Shown piece by piece: positions 22,794-34,583 of a stretch of 64,000 nt of DNA (its first letter is position 1; every line of letters starts with the position of its first letter). Location: the NCBI RefSeq assembly GCF_002443255.2, contig NW_019211454.1:27233565-27297564 (forward strand), given 5' to 3'. Under the pieces are notes generated by a model, which was not told where the DNA came from, searched no databases, and saw nothing but the letters and a program-made list of their open reading frames with translations. The stretch is from Varroa destructor. Lineage: Eukaryota > Arthropoda > Arachnida > Mesostigmata > Varroidae. Both the position numbers and the translations under genes were made by a program.

Positions 22794-23959
22794 TCACTCA
22801 TTGCAAATCAGGACACAGACCAGCTCACAGGTGACATGGCCTTAATATATTAGCGTATCTCTATAAAAGGGTCGTATTCGTGTTTTTTAGTAAATAATGT
22901 CAATTTTATTCAAAAACTGCCGAAAATTTTAAGTATTGCTGAAAGGGCACCTCATGGTGTATGCTACATCTTCTTTCGAAAACACCTATTGGGAAGTCGT
23001 TAATATAATATATTGATTTATTTTCTACTGCATTACATATACACCAGCAAATAGCTTAAGCTGTATTTATTACCTAATTTGCGTTGAGGACTTATTACGC
23101 CCAAGGAGATTTGTCCCGGGAGTCAAATCTTGCAGACACAGTGTACGAAAAAAATTGTACAGGCCCAATAAGTAACTGGTCGATGTTATTTAAGCAGGAA
23201 AACGGATCCGCGAATTTTGTGCGTTAGTAACTTAAAAACATATACAATTTATCTGATAAATCACAAAAAACTGATAGAAAGAATTAATTTAGCTCAAGTA
23301 CTAGTACATCATATGAACGTATTAGTAAATACATTATACAATTTTAATACAATTATTTCTATACCTGAAGTGTTTTCCTATATAAACAAATTATAGCTAA
23401 CAATTTCTTTCTACTATGGGTTTTCAGGTAGACAAATTATTCAGCAGTTTATTTATACGAAATGTTTCGAGGCTACGTCTGTATCACTAACATTATATGG
23501 CTCTGAACTACTGTATATATAAATTACGATTATTAAAATAGATGTATCGATGCTCATTGAACGTTTTCGAAGGGGCAAAACGGCCTGAGGGCTGATAAGC
23601 ATCTTTTTGAGTACGTTGCCAAAACAATCATAAACACTGTTCAATTTCAGCGTTCATAACATATTATAATCCCGTTTTATAGGTCTGTTAGAAAATAACT
23701 CTTGCGAAAACCTGTTTGAAATAATACTTCACGTCTTAATTACCGATTGTAAAAAACTAATAGTATTGAACAAACGAACAAGTTTTCAGCTACCGTCCAG
23801 TTCCTACACCAGCAGCTTTCTTTCTTCCACTATTGGATTCGGCTATATATATATAGAAATATATATATAGAAATTTGACATCGGTAAAAGTATTGACGTA
23901 GCAAAAAAAGGACCTTATGCTAAGCACGCTATATTTAAAAAGAAGAAGCAACAAACTAT
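22794..23959. other. AT-rich non-coding stretch
   Basis: No exon or element recognised. Short TA runs occur near 23845-23870. Confidence 0.5.
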
Positions 23960-24410
23960 GAATTATAGCGAGCCAAAATTCTCCTTGGTTTGCAGATATC
24001 TGAGAAAAGCCATTCACGAGCATTTGCTTTCGCCGACTTTGTTTTTTGTTTTGTCCTTTTAATGTCTTTCTTATTCACTACTGCGTCGGTCCCGGTCCTT
24101 TGTTTTACACACCGCAGCTTCTCGACTTGGTCCTGTCGACGTCGGATGTCGTCGGCCTATTTCGGCTGCTGGCGTTGTTCGTTTTCATTCGACGCTAGCT
24201 ATAGCAGTTTCTGCTACTTCCGTTTTTCTGCCACTTGCCCTCTCGTCTGCTTTGTGCTAAGTCCGGAGGGACACTCATTGCCCTTCGCACTCGAGACCGC
24301 TTTCACCCTAGATCTTGAGCCGGCCGCAAATCTTTTCCTCGTTGCCTTGCCCCTTTTTCATTCCCAATCCTCTTTTGGTGCTTCACTTCATCATTGTTTT
24401 TCAGCTTTGT
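23960..24410 (-). pseudogene. Lys/Arg-rich frame broken by amber codons
   Basis: One minus-strand frame stays open for about 140 codons except for three internal stops, all TAG. It is highly charged (DDIRRRQDQVEKLR, KKDIKRTKQKTKSAKA), like a nucleolar or RNA-binding protein. Three amber codons fit C-to-T decay of CAG codons in a former gene. However, this strand is purine-rich throughout, which alone favours Lys, Arg and Glu codons, and the opposite strand is fully open for 140 codons. A pseudogene is one reading; compositional bias is the other. Confidence 0.25.
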
Positions 24411-24859
24411 AGCCTTTGCCGTCTTTTTACTAAGACTAATACCGCGACTCCCAGCATTAGTGGCAACTAGCATCTCAGCTGCCGGTTCAGCTACGCTGTC
24501 GTTAAATCAACCCTTTACAAGAAAATAATCCCGCCTATAGTAAGAGGCAACGAGCAAAGGAATAGGAGCTCGTGGGGGGGAGTTGATGGCTATGAAGACT
24601 ACGATGCTGCCGTCGCGAGGAATAGCAATGCTAGCAGGCGAAAAGCCAGCGTTAAGCGCATGGCTGATTCGACTGATGGCGAGTTGTCTGGGCAGGCGAT
24701 GGGCGGCTGAGTCGTGCTGCTTAGTTGGTTTACTCATTGGCTGGGTTTATATAAGGGGATCGAAGTGGGAGCCAGTGGAGCAATGAACGACAAGAAAAGG
24801 AGACCAAAGAAGGAAGCCGAATGACGAGAAGTGACGCTGGGGAGCAGTAACTTTAGTAT
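24411..24859. other. GC-rich island with TATA-like motif
   Basis: Frames are open on both strands between 24507 and 24786, including a minus-strand ATG frame of 76 codons and a plus-strand one of 67. TATATAAG at 24748-24755 could be a core promoter for plus-strand transcription starting near 24780. Nothing here is confirmed. Confidence 0.3.
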
Positions 24860-25111
24860 TTAGTAGGCAGAGATGGGTAAACGGGGCTGACTGTGACGGC
24901 GCTCGTGGACGCCGCTCGATGCCAATGCCATGCCAGTACTGCGAACCGCCTCAAGCATGGCTCCTCTAATGTCTAGTTGCCGTGAACAACCGCTGCCGCT
25001 CTCCTTCTTTAAACAAGAATGCACACATAGATCCAGCGAGAAGAGGGCATAAAGCAAGCGAGGATCCTGTTGACTGAGTGAGTCTGTGTTCACCGGGCAC
25101 ACTATTTTCAT
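24860..25111 (-). CDS. ATG open frame, 83 residues, unassigned
   Basis: A minus-strand frame with a true ATG in fair context (taaATGA) runs 83 codons. It is preceded by a TATA-like string. The residues are mixed, with five cysteines and an alanine-rich helical stretch (MLEAVRSTGMALASSG). A second ATG frame on the same strand (25131-25466, 111 codons, Ser/Arg-rich) lies just upstream. No splice or polyadenylation support for either. Confidence 0.2.
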   Translation of the reverse strand: MKIVCPVNTDSLSQQDPRLLYALFSLDLCVHSCLKKESGSGCSRQLDIRGAMLEAVRSTGMALASSGVHERRHSQPRLPISAY

Positions 25112-25466
25112 TTATATAAAATGAAATAGACTAACGGTCGAGGGACAATAAAGCTACTTTACGAGCTCGAGTCCAAGAAAGAAACGATGAAATGCTGAAC
25201 GTGCGAGGGAAAGACAGAGTGGTGGAACGGGCCGCTCGAAGGGAATGGACAAAACTTTGGCTAAAATGTAAAGGTCTATGAATGTACTTTAAAGTACGCG
25301 ATTCCTTGACGGTAATGCGAAGGGTTACTCGGCGAGTGAACGCAGGAACAGAACGCGTTATTAGTGGAAAATCGCTTGCAGGTGAAGCAGACGACATAAT
25401 GAACTCTACTCGTCTACAGTTATGATTTGCATGTAGCCGATCGTACACAAAGTGTGCGCTTTTCAT

Positions 25467-26865
25467 TTCGTTGTTGGCATTTGGCTTTCCTGGTCTGTTG
25501 TGTCATCTACATCAGGTGAGTTATTTCAAAAAGCAAATCTATCAGAGCTAAACGTACAGACATCTATTTGCCACCGCAATGCCCGAGTGAGGCATTAAGT
25601 CGAAATTTACTCAGTAAACGTTTGATATTATATAGTTGCACGAGCAAGGCCACGCATTGGTAAGATAAGCTGTGCCCCATGTCATTATATATCTAACGGC
25701 AGAAAACGAATTCATTCGAGCGGATTCTAGTAACCTTGTGTACTTTTCATACGCGTTCTAGCAGCCGCTCAATAACCCGGCTGCATCGCTTTCGCGTCCA
25801 TCTCGATTTCACCTTGGAAATAACCGAAAATGGGTTTTAGTCATAGTACTGGTATTCGCAAAAAGTTAACGGTGCACCAAATAAGTAAAAGGACCGGCGA
25901 TGCTATACCAAAGCCACTGAATGGAAGGACGGTACCATCTCGCACAGGTGATATATTAAACGCATGCGACGTCGTATTACGACTGTGCTCTCGATAAGCT
26001 AAGTAACAAAATTATTTTTTAAATAGGCCGTGATGGCGACGTTTGTCGGTGGCCTGATTTGGTGAGAAACGCCTAATACTCCCTCTTTTACTCTACCATA
26101 TTTTATACTTTTTACTAGCTACCACATCGGTTATGGATAGCTGCAGGTACCGCTACGCTTTGAAGTGTGTCTATATAAATAATACGAATTTAGGCAGTGT
26201 AGGAGTCCTGTAGGGAGGACTGGGCCTCTGGTTTACTTGTCTTAATTCCACACGGAGCTTTACACACGGCCCAGAGAACTGTGCATAAGACGGTGGGCAG
26301 AAGTTGAAGGAACGCTTATGGAACCGTAAGAGATGATTCCTGGATTTCTTAATTTTTCCCCTCGTGAGTAATTATCCACTTAATGACAGTGGCGGGGCGC
26401 GAAAAGTAAAGCGGAGGAGTCTTTGTAACACACAAAACAAGAAGAGGCGAGACGTCCTATTAAAAGACTAGCACTGCTTGATTCTGCTGCTGCTGCTGTA
26501 TGACTAGACGCGGAAATAGCATTGTAACTTATCCCAGAAAACCTGGCATCGTGGAAATGTTATACCATACTTCTACAGAAATAATTACAGTTATAAATTA
26601 ATTAGGTATAAAATCAGATCGTCTCACATGAAATATGTCATAATAGTCTAATTTTCCAATCTCTTATGTTGGATTCTCAATTTTCATGTGTGTATTCTTT
26701 TGTTTTCATTCGAAATATCCACTATTACCATTTACAGCCTTCTTCCTTAGTATGTGCATACATGCTAGCTTTTAGGGAAAGTCGAATAAGATAGCATAGT
26801 GAGGAATAGAAGTTAAGCTCTGCATGAGGCCGTCTTGTGACATTCGACCATCGCTATGTGTGTAG
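25467..26865. other. Non-coding; possible donor at 25516
   Basis: A GTGAGT donor at 25516 (plus) ends short open blocks in two frames, but no acceptor or ATG supports an exon. A CTG run is at about 26482-26497. Otherwise nothing is recognised. Confidence 0.35.
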
Positions 26866-27285
26866 GTCTTACAAGGACAAATTCTCCTGCAGGAACTGCT
26901 CTCAGCAGAGCTGACCGCCACCCTCGTGTACGACGAGAGTGCTCGATGCAAACGCATGCTTAGGAGTGTTGTGAATCGAATACGATTGGGTGATAGGTCT
27001 CTTCACAATGGTGATTGGCGGGAAGCCATCAGCTGTAGCCGTTGCATTCATGTCACTATAATCCTTGCGGCGCTAGCTCAAACGTTGTTATGCAGTAAAG
27101 CTTGTTTATTTACTACTCTCAGCTTTTTAAGGTTTTCAACACTGTCCTTCAGTTGTAATCGACGATGTAAAGCTCATTTAACCGTACCGCAGCGATTGGC
27201 ACTAAACGACCACTATAATCTTTTACAGATGTACATTATTTTTAGCGGGATTTCCTGTCGACTCACTTGCATCTACGTGTGTTAA
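26866..27285 (+). CDS. Candidate coding exon, about 139 codons
   Basis: An acceptor (atgtgtgtag|G) or a second one (aaattctcctgcag) opens a frame to 27285. The first 65 codons look coding, with a helical charged stretch (LLQELLSAELTATLVYDESA, KRMLRSVVNRIRLGD) and then a hydrophobic segment near VTIILAALAQ. The last part is Cys/Phe-rich and less convincing, so a donor around 27000-27130 may end the exon earlier. An antisense frame is open at the 5' end (26772-26957). No family recognised. Confidence 0.36.
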   Translation, partial: VLQGQILLQELLSAELTATLVYDESARCKRMLRSVVNRIRLGDRSLHNGDWREAISCSRCIHVTIILAALAQTLLCSKACLFTTLSFLRFSTLSFSCNRRCKAHLTVPQRLALNDHYNLLQMYIIFSGISCRLTCIYVC

Positions 27286-28923
27286 TCCTCGAGGACCTAT
27301 TTTGCATCGGGAGTCACAGCTCGATGTAAAAGTGGGTCACTGTTGTCTGGCGAGAGCTAAGACAACCAAGCGTCTCTACGTATACGTTTTTCATTATCGC
27401 TTGGATCATGTGGCATCCATTTATTCCGTTTGACCAATTGGATCAAGAAGGATAAGTATGGTATTTTTACATACAGCCAACTGAAATGCTCACACTCCTT
27501 CTCCGGCGGATCAGTATTACAACTTTTAATGCCCCGTTATTTACTTTTCATGAAACCCATTTTCAGCTTCGAAAACCTACGACCTACGCAGCAACTATAT
27601 TAAATATCAACTATTGAAACGAAGATAAGCCCATAACGCGAGCTGAGTTTAAGCACTGCAACTCCACTATAGAACTCATATTCGTAAATTACTGGAACTT
27701 TCCAATTTCTCATGACTTACTTCAAGTCCGAATAAGGCCACCTAAATGGATAATCTAAACGCCAAAAAAATGCACTTGAAAAACTATAATCTTACATATA
27801 TACACTCGCTGCTAGAGCGATTTGCGCACCACTAGCTTATTATAGATTATGTCCCACCTAGATCCAAAATTTTATTTATATATATATATACGAATAGTTT
27901 AAAATGGGAATAAGTATTATGAGAATAGCATGAGATAAATTCGTCAGCCATGATGCTATGCGTAAGTTCCGTGTCTGCCAGACCGAAGCAATAAACATTT
28001 TGCTAGATATGGTAATCTACAAAGCTTCATCGCGATATCACGCCAGGAACCTCAGTACGACGATATTAGGGACAAGACTAACAACAATATAAACATTTTG
28101 AATAGTCATAACAAACAAAATATGCCTTGTAGTCGCAACGTCGTACGTGAGAATTTCGGTGGACGTTCAGCGATTTTGTACACACTGAAAACATAAATCT
28201 GTGATTCATCAAATATATGTTTATAACCTTGAATTGCTAAATGGTTGTGCTTCGAAAAATTATAGAGCCAGTAAAACAAGGAGGAAAGTGTAAGAGTTTT
28301 GTCTCCCAGAAGATGAGAGAAAGATGCTTGCTATCTTACCACAGCCCTGTGTTACATTTTAACAGATTAACAATGATATATTATACACTCGCTTGAAAAA
28401 AAATCGCACACATACATACCTCTATACTCAAGGGCTTTAGGTAAAGTAACAACCTAAATAGATGAAGAGTTACGCTGTTTTTTTTTGTATTCACTTCTGC
28501 ACGTTTTCGTGTTATTCGTTTGTTTGTATAATATTGAAGAAGCTAGTATTAAAATGTGAATTCATGCAAAGTCCTTGACGTGTTCTCGACTGTCATACGA
28601 TGGAGTGATTTATAACATCGATCGGTAATGGCGTTTGCTGGAAAGGGGCACGAATAAGTCTCGTTGGAGATGGTTATAGTAGCGCTGGCGTAAGACAGTA
28701 GCATTAACTAGCATTTTAGAAGCAAGGAAGGTATGGGGAAGACGTTGCCAGAGCTTGTAGACGGGTTATGGGTCAAAGCAGCCTCTTGCAGAGAAACCAG
28801 TCATTATAGGTTGGGTAACCCAGTCGAAGGGGCGACAACGAAGTCAGTCCAGAAACTAAATATGTTGGTAGCACCTCAACTTGCGCATTGAACGCTACGA
28901 AATGAGCGAGGGTTTGTTGAACC
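27286..28923. other. AT-rich non-coding stretch
   Basis: No exon, RNA gene or transposon motif recognised. A short TA run lies near 27877-27890. Confidence 0.5.
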
Positions 28924-30074
28924 ATGAGAAAAAGGAGGCTTCGTGACAGGGAAGAAGCTGATAACTTATGGTATTGGACGAAAGGCGAGGAAAGACGAAG
29001 TAAGGGCAGCCGCTGAACCGCCTGAAACTGTGCCGCGTTGTGTTCCAAGGAATCGTTTCTTACTTCAACTCGTGCTGAATTCGAATGCAAATTCGTTTGC
29101 TGCCACCTCATGCTCTTGCGTGCAGCTGCGCTGTGTCAAGTAGTTCGTCGTATCAGCAAACAGTCACTGGCTGTTTTCAGCTACGTGCAAGTTTGGGGGG
29201 GGGGGGGGGGTAAAGAGGTTGCTTACAGAAAAAGCGAATGCCTCAATGTTTGCAATAAAGAACGAGAGAGCGTCACAGATACCAAGCACCTATGCTTCAC
29301 AACCATGTGTTGCTCGTCCTTTTTTTTCGCGCCGTCAAGATCCCAATCTCCTTCTCTGTCATCGTTGCTACGAAATTTTTGCAGACTTCGTCCCTTCTAC
29401 AGTTAACTAGTTTTCACCTAGGAACCCTGACCGTCAGGCCCGACGTATCCCTCGTGCTTACTAACCAACTCCGGTTGCCAATTTTATTATTGCTAACGTG
29501 GTCGTTATTGTTATTGGTGTTTGGCAGCCGGATAGGGGAACGACGCAAGGAGGCGTCTACTACCACCGCAACGAGGGCGAGTAGGCATTGGATCTGGCGT
29601 GCGCTTGCCTTGCGCCCAGTGTCAAATGGGTAAGAGCAGGAACCCCTTGTACCACCATAACATCGGGAGCTTTGTATAGCGCTGGCTTTGTGCCTCTGCT
29701 GTGTATACCAATGTAGTATGTCTGTTCGAACAGAACAGAGCTCAGCACTTTATTGTTGGGCGCCCATCTACAATAGAGTATTCTGTGTGTGTGTCGGCGT
29801 ATGCTTGTGTGCGATCTCATCAGACAGAAAGGAGAAAAGCAGCGGCTCTACCGTGCTGGTAAACGTGACGAATCTTCAAGTTGGTCCTAGTAGTCGTACA
29901 CGTACAAAGGCAGACATAGACACACAGTTCCACACACTAACTGCCGCCAAAGGCAGCTATTCTCATAGTGGAAAGCAGGCTCTTTTACTCGGCATCGTAC
30001 CGGTTCCCGGTGACCTAAACATGCAAATCTACGAACTAGGTTCTGATGAGAAGCCGAAAAGGGGAAACCGATGA
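28924..30074 (+). CDS. Candidate two-exon gene or single 119-codon frame
   Basis: The 3' part (29824-30074) follows an acceptor (gatctcatcag) and is a convincing coding block: valine and threonine patterns (STVLVNVTNLQVG) and then GIVPVPGDLNMQIYELG before TGA. Two upstream readings are possible. An ATG at 28924 begins a charged 25-codon exon (MRKRRLRDREEADN) ending at GACGAA|GTAAGG, whose one leftover base fits the phase of the 3' exon. Alternatively an ATG at 29718 runs straight in through a Cys/Val-rich hydrophobic stretch. The 16-base poly-G tract lies inside the proposed intron. Confidence 0.33.
29195..29210 (+). repeat. Poly-G tract, 16 bases
   Basis: An uninterrupted run of 16 guanines in a GC-richer island. 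Confidence 0.95.
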
Positions 30075-30919
30075 AGGCATGAAGAGATCAACTAGTGTCC
30101 AGTCGTTAACGATATCAAGGACGTTTTAGTAGGGTCACCGGCCGCCGAAGTGTTCTTTCGGAAATGCGTATTTAGCAAACGATTCGATTGAAATGCAGCT
30201 CGCCGTGAAATCGGATCACCATTTCTATGGGACGTTAATTGGAACAGCCGGCGACACCCCAACGCTTTCTATCCATTGAACTGACGTGAGGCAGAGCAGG
30301 CCGACGCCGTCATCGCCTTCACACAGTCAATGAATAGCCAATATAGCAAGGCGTAGAAGGCCGCTCAAGAAATGATAATTGTTCATCACTCACAGATCAC
30401 GTAACAGGTTGATTAAGTAGTTAAAATTTATTAACGGAAAGCTAAAAATTGGTGCTTATGACGAGAAAAACTATGTATTAATATACTTCGTTGAATGATT
30501 TAATTCGGCTGAACTTAGAGGCCGAACAATTTTTAACCTTAACAACCTGTGAAAATGACGTTTCTAAGGGAAGGACCTAGGCCGACGATTAAAATAATTC
30601 AACAGAGATAACGGTACTCTAAGATTCAAAGCATTTATCTAAAAAAGGGTGCGTATGATGATGTAACTTATGAACACGTTTTGTTTGGTGAATAATATGT
30701 CCCTGTCAAATAGTAAAAGTTCTAACTACGGCGAAATAACTATATGCACTTCATACGCTTTGTAGAACTATGTATATATAGAGATAAAGATGTTCCAAGG
30801 ACTTTTCTGCACGTGCTAAAAGTGTCATTTCTGGGGACTATGCTTCTTCAGCACAACGCTACTTGCCGCAGCTATAGCGTCCGTTTGAAACCGCCCATAT
30901 ACGTTTCACATATTTTCCG
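30075..30919. other. AT-rich non-coding stretch
   Basis: Probably 3' flank of the candidate at 28924-30074 and then flank of the Tc1/mariner copy. I looked for terminal inverted repeats of that element here and did not find them. Confidence 0.4.
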
Positions 30920-31700
30920 TGCAAATTTGACATAGCAACTAAGTGGGTCGACGTTACCATGTCAAGACTGTTTAGATTCTTACTCAATGAACAACTTGAT
31001 AGATTAGAATCTGGCTGTACTGCGTCAGAACATGCAGCCGACGTACCATCTTACTGGCGTCCGTATGGCTTTTCTTTATATGCCGTAGTTGTTAACCGAG
31101 CACAAAACAGTTCTAGAATACAAAGATAAAGTTTTCTATTGGTGACTTTGGCTTTTCGAACGAACTACTGGCCGTATAATGTGATGCAGAGCATGCTCTT
31201 CGGCCGCAAATTTTCTTTCGACCCACAACGGAAGCATTTTCTGAATCGTCAGCAAGCCAGCGATCATTTCGGCGACTCATATTGGTGTCAAGTGTAAATA
31301 TCTTCTCCGCAGAGATAAATTGAAGACGATTTCCTGCCGAAATCATCTTGATTTTACTGGCTTCAAAGATCATCGGTCTGACTGTTATGACACCCACTGT
31401 ACACCTAACGTCTTCGTGAAGAACCCTGTACACGGTGGCTCTGTTTGCAAGAAACGTGTTTGCTAACAACCTGATCGGAACGAAATGATCGTCCGAAATG
31501 CACTTTTGGGCAGCATAAATTAACCCTAGTGTCCGCAGTTTGTTTTTTCTTTGTCTATTGTCGACTCTCTATTAAGCTGTGCTGGAACTGGCTCTGTCTT
31601 CTTCTGCAACCGTGTACCCATTTTTGATGCCGAGGACTGTCGATTTAAGGTAACCAAAAAAGCTAACTGCGTCAATGATGCTTCGTCTTGCGTGAATAGC
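30920..31700 (-). pseudogene. Decayed Tc1/mariner-family transposase
   Basis: On the minus strand, transposase motifs appear in order across frames. A Y-L-K-S-T-V helix-turn-helix-like block lies near 31650. Then ATVYRVLHEDVRC is at about 31405-31445, followed by FISAEKIFTLDTNMSRRNDRW (31243-31310), where the first catalytic Asp of the usual D-E-K block is Ala. Near 31050 Q-stop-DGTSA keeps the second Asp of Q-Q-D-G-A-P-A. Near 30975 SKNLNSLDM matches S-P-D-L-N-P-L-D with the third catalytic Asp now Asn. Frameshifts and a deletion between the last two blocks add to the damage. The lineage differs from the mariner at 4.3-4.7 kb. Confidence 0.85.
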
Positions 31701-32123
31701 TGGCCTTTGCCCCAATTCCGATGTCGAAGTCCGTTTTCCTCCATGGCCGTGAATCTGCTTGCCCGCTTTTCGGAATGAGCTTTTCTCCGTTGGTGCCAGT
31801 TTCTGGTTGCGCATTTGTGACACCGTTGCAACCAGTTAACAACAGCCCAAATTGAGTCGGGCCCTCCGCGAATAGCCTAACTATACACATTAGTTTCTAG
31901 GAATAACAGGCACGTTCAATGGTTCCCACCACCTCCTTATGAAGAAACACTATAATGGAGTCAATCGGTTTTCAGGTTGTTTTCGGTTTTTTTTTTATTT
32001 CATAGTCGAATTTACTTTATTAAATACAGAAATGTGCAAGTGTCAACTTTTGTTTGCAAAAGTTATGGAACATAATCGACAAAACTTTTCTCTAACGCTG
32101 AACACTTCGACCTGCGTTCACAG

Positions 32124-32879
32124 GCGCAAAGACGGTACATTCACGGATAACTTGTGGATATATGAGATACCGCTTTATGAAGTACTGGGTAACCTGCGTG
32201 TAAGTATATTATTTACAAGCATGCTGCGAGCGATCTCGACCAGCTTAGGTATTCGTGCTATATGTAGCATATTACTAACCTTTCCACAAATATACTGTTT
32301 ATAATTTATGAACGTGCATATCTTGCCGGGCCTGATCCTAGGATATTTCAGGCTTAGCCATTTGTTCGGATCGCACTATGTGCTGGTATTTTCCATAAAA
32401 TGCCATTTTGAATAAAATGCATTTTAGATAAATTTAAAAGGACAAAGAATAAGGAAAAAAAAGTTATTAAGTTAGATAAGCTTGGAATGTCAGAGTCCCA
32501 TCTTTTTATATAAAAGGACCTTATTTTTCGAATCTAGGTAGTCGTAAAGTCATACCCAGATAGAAAAGCCGAACTCACAGAAAGACCTTGTCAGCCAACT
32601 GTATTTGCTTGTTTCGATCTTCTTCCTCCCTCTTATATTGGATGAGAACGATATGGGTACATCTAAGGCGCAAGATACATAGTCAAGGACAGCAGTTACC
32701 AACGGAGCCTCAACTTGGCTACTAGCATAAAACCTGCACTAGCGCTGTCAATGCTGTTATCCGGCCATACCAACCTCGCCTCACTTTTGACACGTTATAT
32801 ACTGCAGTATGTGCTTCAGTCAATGGACAAGCTATATGTTCCACTGCACCACGTCACCACTGCTGTACGGAAAGTTTAA
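32124..32879 (+). CDS. Candidate two-exon 3' end of a gene
   Basis: Exon A (32124-32199, 25 codons plus one base) lies between a branch-point-like ctaacgctgaac with acceptor gcgttcacag and a perfect donor GTAAGTAT. It reads RKDGTFTDNLWIYEIPLYE and ends in phase 0. Exon B (32808-32879) follows acceptor atactgcag in phase 0 and gives 23 residues (YVLQSMDKLYVPLHHVTTAV and a basic end) before TAA. The intron is 608 nt. The frame of exon A is also open upstream to an ATG at 31939, which may be the true start or chance. The gene is divergent from the neighbouring transposase remnant. No family recognised. Confidence 0.38.
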
Positions 32880-33273
32880 GAGAAACCCCGTTTTCGTGTC
32901 CGCGGTACTCCCTGCGGTATCTGGCCCTGCGCTCCATTTGCCCCTGTGTACTATACGTAAAAACGCACGTTACTACTCCTATGAGTTTGTGTTTGTTCCC
33001 AGAGGCTGTACGACAGTACATACAGAAAAGGCATGTGTGTAACACTTACAGTGGTGCGGTTTGACGAAAAGGTTAGAGAAAAAAAATGGAGAAGTTCGGC
33101 TAGACCACCTGGGCAGGACTAGGCTGTGCGTGATATTCGCCCCTTGACTGATGTACCTTTTGCAGCTCGCTGCAAATAAACCAGCGTGGCAGCGGAAGCA
33201 CTCCTTAAATAGTAGGCAAGCGTTCCTAATGACAAGAACAGTTTCTTCAATCGTCAAACAGTCACCATTTCTG
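32880..33273. other. Non-coding flank
   Basis: AATAAA at about 33175 could end a transcript from the candidate gene at 32124-32879. Overlapping frames on both strands lack splice support. Confidence 0.3.
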
Positions 33274-33465
33274 TTACTTGCCGAGGGCAGAGATCGCCTT
33301 CTGGCTTCTTTCTATCCTGTTCGTGAACTTTTTCGCTGCAATGTTAAGCCTTAAAGGTGGCGGCAAGGTATCGTATATGCGTTTCGTTATGACGAAACGC
33401 ACATACGTTGGTTTATCTAGTGCGAAACGAATGTGGTAGACTGAGCCAATATAGGATTTGTGCAC
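33274..33465 (-). pseudogene. LINE polymerase C-terminal scrap
   Basis: The minus-strand frame contains ITKRIYDTLPPPLRLNIAAK followed by a basic K-F-x-N-R segment. This fits the conserved C-terminal motif of non-LTR polymerases (aromatic residue and N or D, then L-P-x-x-L-R, then F-K). It has no ATG and no polymerase core. The motif differs from the LINE end at 3.2-3.6 kb, so a separate insertion is likely. A 16-bp hairpin lies inside it (33372-33407). Family assignment is by motif only. Confidence 0.4.
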
Positions 33466-34583
33466 GAAATTGTGCGCTGTAGATTGGCCGTACAGCTAGG
33501 CAACGTTTTTATCTGATAAACTCGTAAAGGTTCGCTCTACAAATCCGTCCACACGTGTCTGTGCAGTCGGGTGTTTCTAATCAATTCAGTTGCGTCCGGA
33601 AATTTGAAATATATACTAACGCCACGACATTGTAATATTTAGATAGGAATTATTATGTGTCCTTATTACAAGTATGTTGCACAGTTAAATGTTCTTTTTA
33701 TGTCAACAACTAATATACCTTGTGCGATTTTATCAGGCCACTTTGGAACTCTCCGATTATCAAAACAACTTTTAGCCTAACCTTTGTATAAATGTTGGTA
33801 ACTGATGTCCAACAGTTTACTAAGAAAACTAGCCGCCTCGTATTATTGGGCTAACATAGCCTTCTTTCTCAGCTTTTGCGTGAATTCTTATTTAAAATGA
33901 CCCTATCTCATTTCTCATTGCTTCATCGTTTTGTTTCTCTCAACAAAAACCAAATCAGACCGGTTTCGAAAAAAAAAAAAACAACTTATTACTTGTATTC
34001 TATGAAATCAAATATGCTTCAAGACAGAGCTGCTGTACACAAAGAAACCGTTAGCACATCGAGAAGTAACCTTATCCTTTTGTAAGGTGGGACATTGGAT
34101 CCTGCCATTGAGATTCTCACACAAACTAAATAGTAATAGTATTCTCTGTTTTTGCCGTAACTGGCCATTAGATATATATATACATATATATATAGAACTG
34201 TGCCGGTTCTTTTGTTAAAATAGCATTTACGCCGATGAATGCCGTTACCGTCCTCTACACTATATGTAGCATCTCATGACAACTCTCATCAAACACTTCT
34301 AGACAAAATATACTAGAGTCTAATATTGGAAAATAAATATTCCTTATCGAAGGTGTGGCAAGACCAAAACACGTCACGCTGTCGTTTTTATCGAACAGTT
34401 TCAACAACTGCTAGCGATTCGTTTGCGTATAGGGTCATCGATATAATTTGTTTCGCCATATTGGATGGACTCTTCATCACGACACGTAAAAAACAGGATT
34501 GAATATTCTAAGCAGTACCTCCATTATAAGCGCATGTTGTTATGATTATGCATATTACTATCTTAACAAATTTTATTCTGTAG
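33466..34583. other. AT-rich non-coding stretch
   Basis: TA-rich runs lie at about 34170-34195. No other feature recognised before the acceptor at 34583. Confidence 0.5.
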
